Assembly (NCBI RefSeq): GCF_004341845.1
Contig: NZ_SLVB01000006.1
Span: 312,071-376,070, forward strand
Origin: Novosphingobium sp. PhB165
GTDB lineage: Bacteria > Pseudomonadota > Alphaproteobacteria > Sphingomonadales > Sphingomonadaceae
Length of the DNA stretch: 64,000 nt
Direction: 5' to 3'
Shown: positions 60,674-64,000 of the stretch, piece by piece
How the letters are laid out: each line of letters begins with the position of its first letter
Position numbering within the stretch: position 1 is the stretch's first letter
Notes under the pieces: model-generated
What the model was told of the DNA's origin: nothing
What the model saw: the letters and a program-made list of their open reading frames with translations, nothing else
The model's database searches: none
Translations under genes and position numbers: made by a program

Positions 60674-61320
60674 TCACGCGTTCGCGCGATTGGCCCGGGC
60701 CACCAGGACGCGCATGTTGGCGAGCATTTCCTTGTTGCTCATCCGGCGCGGCGGCTGCTTGAGATAGTGGTTGAGCGGCTTCAGGCCGCCCTTCGATTGG
60801 GTCGAGCCGGTAAACGCACCGGTTTGCCAAGCTTGGGCGGTACGGTTCTCAGCCTCGGCTTTCATGCGGCGGCGTACGCCGCGCATGATCAACTGGTAGT
60901 GGCGCGGCGTTTGGCTCCAGAAGGTTTCCGGCGGGAAGCCGGCTTCGATCCACGTGACGAAGAAGTCGTCGACGCTGGTGCGCCGCTCCGAATCTTCGTC
61001 GTCTGTCCGTTTCCCAGATCTTCGTCGCCATCCGGTGCGCCGCCGAAGTTTGTCATCAGTTCACGATACGCGTCGCGGAATCCCGGACCGTTGCGAACGA
61101 CGATGGCGAGCCCCTCCTGATCGGTCATGTCAGGGTGGTCGTCGATGGAGAGTGCGATGCACATCATAGCCATCTTCGATACCGTAAACACGATGCCATC
61201 CGGCGAGAACGGATCCAGCCCGGCTTTTTCGAGCAGCGACAAGGTCCGGAAGTTGAGGCGGAGGACGAAAGTTTCGTCCCCCACCGTCAGGTCCGCCTTG
61301 CTATCGACGGGAGCGACCAT
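60674..61320 (-). CDS. Tail assembly chaperone fusion (GT product by -1 frameshift)
   Basis: The frame ending at 60674 has no good start of its own but continues upstream as RTDDEDSERRTSVDDFFVTW, then the WIEAGFPPETFWSQTPRHYQL segment, up to the slippery heptamer at 61009-61015. Slipping back one base there joins it to the first 102-103 residues of the gene at 60889. The fusion would be about 215 residues, with TPRHYQLIMRGVRRRMKAEAEN near its junction, as in chaperone T parts (WxxTxxE/H pattern). Lambda gpG/gpGT and relatives work this way to bind the tape measure protein. Confidence 0.75.
60889..61320 (-). CDS. Tail assembly chaperone (G product)
   Basis: A 143-residue protein. Residues 1-100 form the chaperone domain (TFVLRLNFRTLSLLEKAGLDPFSPDG, ALSIDDHPDMTDQEGLAIVV, FRDAYRELMTNFGG). 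The last 40 residues are low-complexity Ser/Thr/Arg-rich, as expected after a frameshift point. It lies between the tail tube and the tape measure gene, the classic place for gpG. A GGGAAAC heptamer near residue 103 allows the longer product. ATG 61320 overlaps the tail tube stop (ATGA). Confidence 0.85.
   Translation of the reverse strand: MVAPVDSKADLTVGDETFVLRLNFRTLSLLEKAGLDPFSPDGIVFTVSKMAMMCIALSIDDHPDMTDQEGLAIVVRNGPGFRDAYRELMTNFGGAPDGDEDLGNGQTTKIRSGAPASTTSSSRGSKPASRRKPSGAKRRATTS
61009..61015 (-). other. -1 ribosomal frameshift heptamer G GGA AAC
   Basis: On the minus strand GGGAAAC is read in frame as xxG GGA AAC, which fits X XXY YYZ. A slip gives GGG AAA and enters the frame of the 60674 gene, with no stop in between. 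Confidence 0.75.
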
Positions 61321-61775
61321 CAGGCACCGGCTCCGTCATCGGGCTCTTCGGTGAGCTTGGCCTCGGCGATCTTGCCGCTGAAGCGCGCCGTCAGGGTCGC
61401 GGTCATGCGGTCGTTGATGGGGACCGTGCGCTTGTAGCCGCGCACGATCAACTTGCCAGTGAAGGCATAGCCGAAATCGCCGTCCGGGATGACAAGCCTC
61501 CACTCGCGGGCCTCTTTCGAGGCCTTTGCTTCGGCGATCAAAACGTCCGTGGGACCACCAGGTACCAGGTTAAAGCCAAAATCACCGGTGCCGCTGTCGG
61601 TCAGGCCGTTGATGTATTCCTTGAAACCTTCCGACTTGAAGTGAGTGGCGTCGATTTCATCGTCCTGCTGGTCGATGTCGGGGATGGTGATCATCTCATC
61701 GCATTCGGTCAGCACACCCGTGGCATTGGCAAGCCAGAAGCGCGCACCCGAGCCAGTCCGGGCGTCGGTGGTCAT
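61320..61775 (-). CDS. Major tail (tube) protein
   Basis: A 151-residue protein with the order expected of tail tube proteins. GARFWLANATGVLTECDEMITIPDIDQQDDEIDATHFKSEGFKEYINGLTDSGTGDFGFNLVPG gives the first sheet and a loop, and REWRLVIPDGDFGYAFTGKLIVRGYKRTVPINDRMTATLTARFSG gives the rest. DATHFKSEGFKEYINGLTDSG is the phage tail-tube pattern in which a substituted sheet interacts with the neighbouring subunit. It lies next to the chaperone genes. Confidence 0.85.
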   Translation of the reverse strand: MTTDARTGSGARFWLANATGVLTECDEMITIPDIDQQDDEIDATHFKSEGFKEYINGLTDSGTGDFGFNLVPGGPTDVLIAEAKASKEAREWRLVIPDGDFGYAFTGKLIVRGYKRTVPINDRMTATLTARFSGKIAEAKLTEEPDDGAGA

Positions 61776-61838
61776 GTCGTCTCTCCATGTATGGATAGGC
61801 TTGCGCCTAGAATGTGCTGGCTACCGGGCCAGCGGCCG

Positions 61839-62225
61839 TCACACGGTGGAATGCCAGAGGTAGGCATCCACGATTTCGATGCGCACGGTGCCGTTCTCGG
61901 TGCTGTCGGTGTCTGACCGATGCATCACGAGCGAGCCGCGCTGGAATTCGATGCCATCGACGGTGGCTGGTGCGAAGACGATGGCGATGATGGCTTCGCG
62001 CAGCGCGACTGCAGTCGCCTTGTCCATGGCGAAGACGTTGAACTGGAGGCGGTCCCGGTTGGTTTTCTGCGGACCCTTGAAAGTCTGCTCTCTCTCGCCG
62101 GCGATGGTCTCGATCACGATCGACTGCGTGATCTTCCCTTGCGGCCGCTCATCCCATTCAACCGAGGCGCCAGCAAAGGCAGGATCGCCCTTCATCCGGC
62201 TGCGGAGGGCGGTTTCGAAGCTCAC
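61839..62225 (-). CDS. DUF3168 tail completion/terminator protein
   Basis: A 128-residue protein. It has the DUF3168 layout: N-terminal helix, VEWDERPQGKITQSIVIETIAGEREQTFKG, then RDRLQFNVFAMDKATAVALREAIIAIV, and a closing sheet with HRSDTDSTENGTVRIEIVDAYLWHS. The family resembles the gpU/gp17 tail terminator that caps the tube at the neck. The GTG start at 62225 overlaps the previous stop (GTGA). Confidence 0.88.
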   Translation of the reverse strand: MSFETALRSRMKGDPAFAGASVEWDERPQGKITQSIVIETIAGEREQTFKGPQKTNRDRLQFNVFAMDKATAVALREAIIAIVFAPATVDGIEFQRGSLVMHRSDTDSTENGTVRIEIVDAYLWHSTV

Positions 62226-62740
62226 TCAGCATTCCTCGCCGCTTTGCGCGCTGCGCGGCCCTGCGTCGCAATAATGTCTTCGCGGAGCGCATCCGCCGCG
62301 CGCTCGACAGCGACTTCCTTCATCGCTTCGAAACCGCGCGCCATGTAATGAACGCCCTGGTGGGTGGTGGTGCCCTGTTCCATCATGATCGAGTAGGCGG
62401 CCACGCCGCCGCCGGGCTTGCCCGTGCCCTTCTTGGTCTTGCGGCGGGTCGACGGCTTCGCCGGTTTGACCGAACCGTCGATGCCGACAAATGTCGACAC
62501 CTGAGACCCGCTGTTCCCGAGTTTTTGGGACGCGCCGGCCGCACGTCCGATCTTGATCGCCTCGACGAGATACTTGCCTTCGCCGGTGGCCGGATCATCC
62601 GGCGCCAGCCGCTTCGCCTCGTCGCGGATCGGCTCGGCCGCCACTTGGAGGGCCCGGGTCGCGACGCGCCGCATGGTCGCGGCATTGGCGAGCGAGGCGA
62701 GTTCCCTCTCCAGCTCCGCAAAGCCGGTGAGTTTCATCAT
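62222..62740 (-). CDS. HK97 gp10-like tail/neck protein
   Basis: A 172-residue protein. The HK97-gp10 pattern is clear: GFAELERELASLANAATMRRVATRALQVAAEPIRDEAKRLAPDD near the start, SQVSTFVGIDGS in the middle, then a basic TRRKTKKGTGKPGGG loop and YSIMMEQGTTTHQGVHYMARGFEAMKEVAVERAADALREDI at the end. It forms part of the neck or tube completion. ATG 62740 follows GAGCGAG; the TTG at 62752 is an alternative. Confidence 0.85.
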   Translation of the reverse strand: MMKLTGFAELERELASLANAATMRRVATRALQVAAEPIRDEAKRLAPDDPATGEGKYLVEAIKIGRAAGASQKLGNSGSQVSTFVGIDGSVKPAKPSTRRKTKKGTGKPGGGVAAYSIMMEQGTTTHQGVHYMARGFEAMKEVAVERAADALREDIIATQGRAARKAARNAE

Positions 62741-62754
62741 CTCGCTCGCCAATG

Positions 62755-63081
62755 TCAGTCCCCCGCTGCGACGATCAGCTCGACGCCCTCGCGGCGCCCG
62801 ATTTCCTGTACGCCGACGATGTTCCAGTCTCGGCCACCATATGCGACGGTATCGGTAGTAGTGATCGTGCTGGTGACGCTGTCCCAGCGCACCCAGAACG
62901 TGCCGCCGGCCTTTGCCTCGACACCCATGTTTTCGAACGCCTCGCGACCGTTGGCCGGCTTCCACGATGCCCACCGTGTGGCGAGCACCGCAGGTGCACC
63001 GGGGACCGAATTGAACCCGTTGTCGACCTGGGAGCCTGCGCGCATGATGTCGATCCGGCGATCGAGCTTGCCAGCGTTCAT
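62755..63081 (-). CDS. Head-tail adaptor (head closure) protein
   Basis: A 108-residue protein. MNAGKLDRRIDIMRAGSQVDNGFNSVPG is the classic start of the phage head-tail adaptor (SPP1 gp16-like) family. RWASWKPANGREAFENMGVEAKAGGTFWVRWDS and DWNIVGVQEIGRREGVELIV complete the small beta barrel. It closes the portal and joins it to the tail. ATG 63081 overlaps the previous stop (ATGA). Confidence 0.9.
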   Translation of the reverse strand: MNAGKLDRRIDIMRAGSQVDNGFNSVPGAPAVLATRWASWKPANGREAFENMGVEAKAGGTFWVRWDSVTSTITTTDTVAYGGRDWNIVGVQEIGRREGVELIVAAGD

Positions 63082-63584
63082 GCCAGCACCGGAAGGTGGT
63101 AGTCTTCGAGCAGGAAGTGCATCGCCGATTTCCCGTCTTCGCTGAGGGAAGCGCGATCGGCGTCGGTCATGCCAGACCACAGTGCGAGCGCCATTGCGAA
63201 CACGTCAGGGATCTCGTCGGAGGTGGCGTAGCCGGCCATGTAGGTCAGGTTGATCGTCTGTGCGCCACGCGGCCAGCTCGCTGCCTGGACGCGGTAGGTA
63301 TCGCCAATCGGGAATATCGAGGCGCTATCGAATTCCTGCTCGGCGAACGCGCAATCTATAAAGCTAACGCTCAAGCTGCCCGCCTGGAACGGTTTCCAGC
63401 GCAGATCGAAATAGGATTGGCTGGCGCGCAGCGATTCCGTGACGGCGCGCTGGGTGAACAGGTGCCCTGTGTAGCGTTCGATCCACTGGACGCCTGCCTT
63501 GAGCATGATGGTCAACGCGACGTCGTTGTCGTCGGTGTCGTAGCGGAGCCAGCCCTTGACTTGGTCGAGCGTCAGCCCGCTCAT
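63078..63584 (-). CDS. Head-tail connector protein (gp6-like)
   Basis: A 168-residue mostly helical protein. GLTLDQVKGWLRYDTDDNDVALTIMLKAGVQWIERYTGHLF is the known start of the phage gp6-like connector family; the rest includes FIDCAFAEQEFDSASIFPIGDTYRVQ and a helical end with MTDADRASLSEDGKSAMHFLLEDYH. It sits between the portal and the head closure ring. ATG 63584 overlaps the previous stop (ATGA). Confidence 0.9.
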   Translation of the reverse strand: MSGLTLDQVKGWLRYDTDDNDVALTIMLKAGVQWIERYTGHLFTQRAVTESLRASQSYFDLRWKPFQAGSLSVSFIDCAFAEQEFDSASIFPIGDTYRVQAASWPRGAQTINLTYMAGYATSDEIPDVFAMALALWSGMTDADRASLSEDGKSAMHFLLEDYHLPVLA

Positions 63585-63832
63585 CGCGACGGCCTCGGCG
63601 GGGTGCCAAGCGACCGAACGATGGAGCCGCGCTTGATCCGTATCCGGCGGCCGTGGTCATAGGCCCAACCGTCGCGCGCGCCGCCAGCCAGCCACTCGAA
63701 ATCCAGTGGTTGGTAGCAGCCACCGACCCTGATCGCCTTTCGGCAGCCGGACACGGCATTCTCGAAGTACACCCAGACACCGTTGTCGCGGAATTCTCGC
63801 CAGGCGAAGAGAGAGCGCAGGTATCGGATCAT
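63581..63832 (-). CDS. Small phage protein, hypothetical
   Basis: An 83-residue basic protein (MIRYLRSLFAWREFRDNGVWVYFEN). Two Cys (GCRKAIRVGGCY) and a short beta pattern (WVYFENAVSG, KAIRVGG, GRRIRIKRG) suggest a small barrel. The start overlaps the previous stop and its own stop overlaps the connector start, so it is tied into the head operon. The family is unknown. Confidence 0.65.
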   Translation of the reverse strand: MIRYLRSLFAWREFRDNGVWVYFENAVSGCRKAIRVGGCYQPLDFEWLAGGARDGWAYDHGRRIRIKRGSIVRSLGTPPRPSR

Positions 63833-64000
63833 TTCGCGTCCCTCCCGTCGCGGCCCTTCTTCACCGCCAAACGCCAGCCGCTATCGGCGGTGTCGGGCTT
63901 GCCGGGGCTGTCCTTCTGGGCGATCCAGAGCGAGCCGCCCCAGCTGACGGTGTCGCCGCGGACATATTCCCGCTCGATCGAATAGACGCCGCGATCAATC
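63829..64000 (-). CDS. Phage protein with carbohydrate-binding-like C-terminus, partial
   Basis: The window cuts this gene; only the last 56 residues are visible. YVRGDTVSWGGSLWIAQKD and SGWRLAVKKGRDGRDAK match the C-terminal pattern of small chitin-binding (CBM5/12-like) modules (YxxGDxVxxxGxxWxA...P...W), which phages attach to capsid or decoration proteins. The upstream part should show whether this is a collagen-like or capsid-associated protein. The stop overlaps the next start (ATGA). Confidence 0.7.
   Translation of the reverse strand, partial: IDRGVYSIEREYVRGDTVSWGGSLWIAQKDSPGKPDTADSGWRLAVKKGRDGRDAK

Overview
The window is GC-rich, densely coded DNA from an alphaproteobacterium, most likely a sphingomonad (Novosphingobium/Sphingobium-like). 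This placing rests on an aromatic-acid MFS transporter beside an alginate-export-type porin and a PQQ dehydrogenase, paired DUF2171 proteins, an alphaproteobacterial LexA box (GTTC-N7-GTTC), and dispersed palindromic repeats of the kind common in this order. The genus is inference.

Bases 1-34,300 are ordinary chromosome. In order they hold: an uptake/oxidation group (outer-membrane porin, AAHS transporter, quinohaemoprotein dehydrogenase); nrdB; a membrane-anchored nuclease, PilZ and membrane proteins; a type B carboxylesterase; a NupC nucleoside transporter; a queuosine-precursor transporter; a plus-strand housekeeping run (argB, lipoprotein, yggT, folD, secreted protein, marC) with two TTG starts; wecB-wecC for UDP-ManNAcA; dcd; and a divergent CoA-thioester catabolic locus (enoyl-CoA hydratase, CoA-transferase, CitE-like lyase, acyl-CoA dehydrogenase / CaiB-type CoA-transferase, ThDP enzyme, aldehyde dehydrogenase). 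Five of the six convergent gene junctions in this part carry the same long inverted-repeat element.

At 34,499-34,548 there is a 50-nt 3' piece of a tRNA-Val(UAC) gene (anticodon arm, T arm and CCA) with no 5' half. This is what integration of a phage into the 3' half of a tRNA gene leaves behind. From there to the right edge the DNA reads as a prophage cut by the window. Its left accessory zone (34.6-42.3 kb) has an ASCH protein, small conserved proteins, two formylglycine-type sulfatases with a palindromic operator candidate, and unknown proteins. Next come an SOS-boxed SRAP peptidase gene and a compact plus-strand cassette of four small phage genes.

From 44.2 to 64 kb the late genes run on the minus strand, so expression goes from high to low coordinates: head-tail joining, tail completion, tail tube, G/GT tail chaperones with a -1 slippery heptamer, tape measure with an embedded M15-type peptidase, distal tail proteins, a membrane-protein moron closed by a strong terminator, an NlpC/P60-like assembly protein, a 2,804-residue modular tail fibre, holin candidates, a GH19 endolysin and a nested Rz/Rz1 spanin pair. 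The layout is that of a lambda-like siphovirus. Terminase, portal, capsid, integrase, repressor and the intact tRNA-Val should lie to the right of the window.
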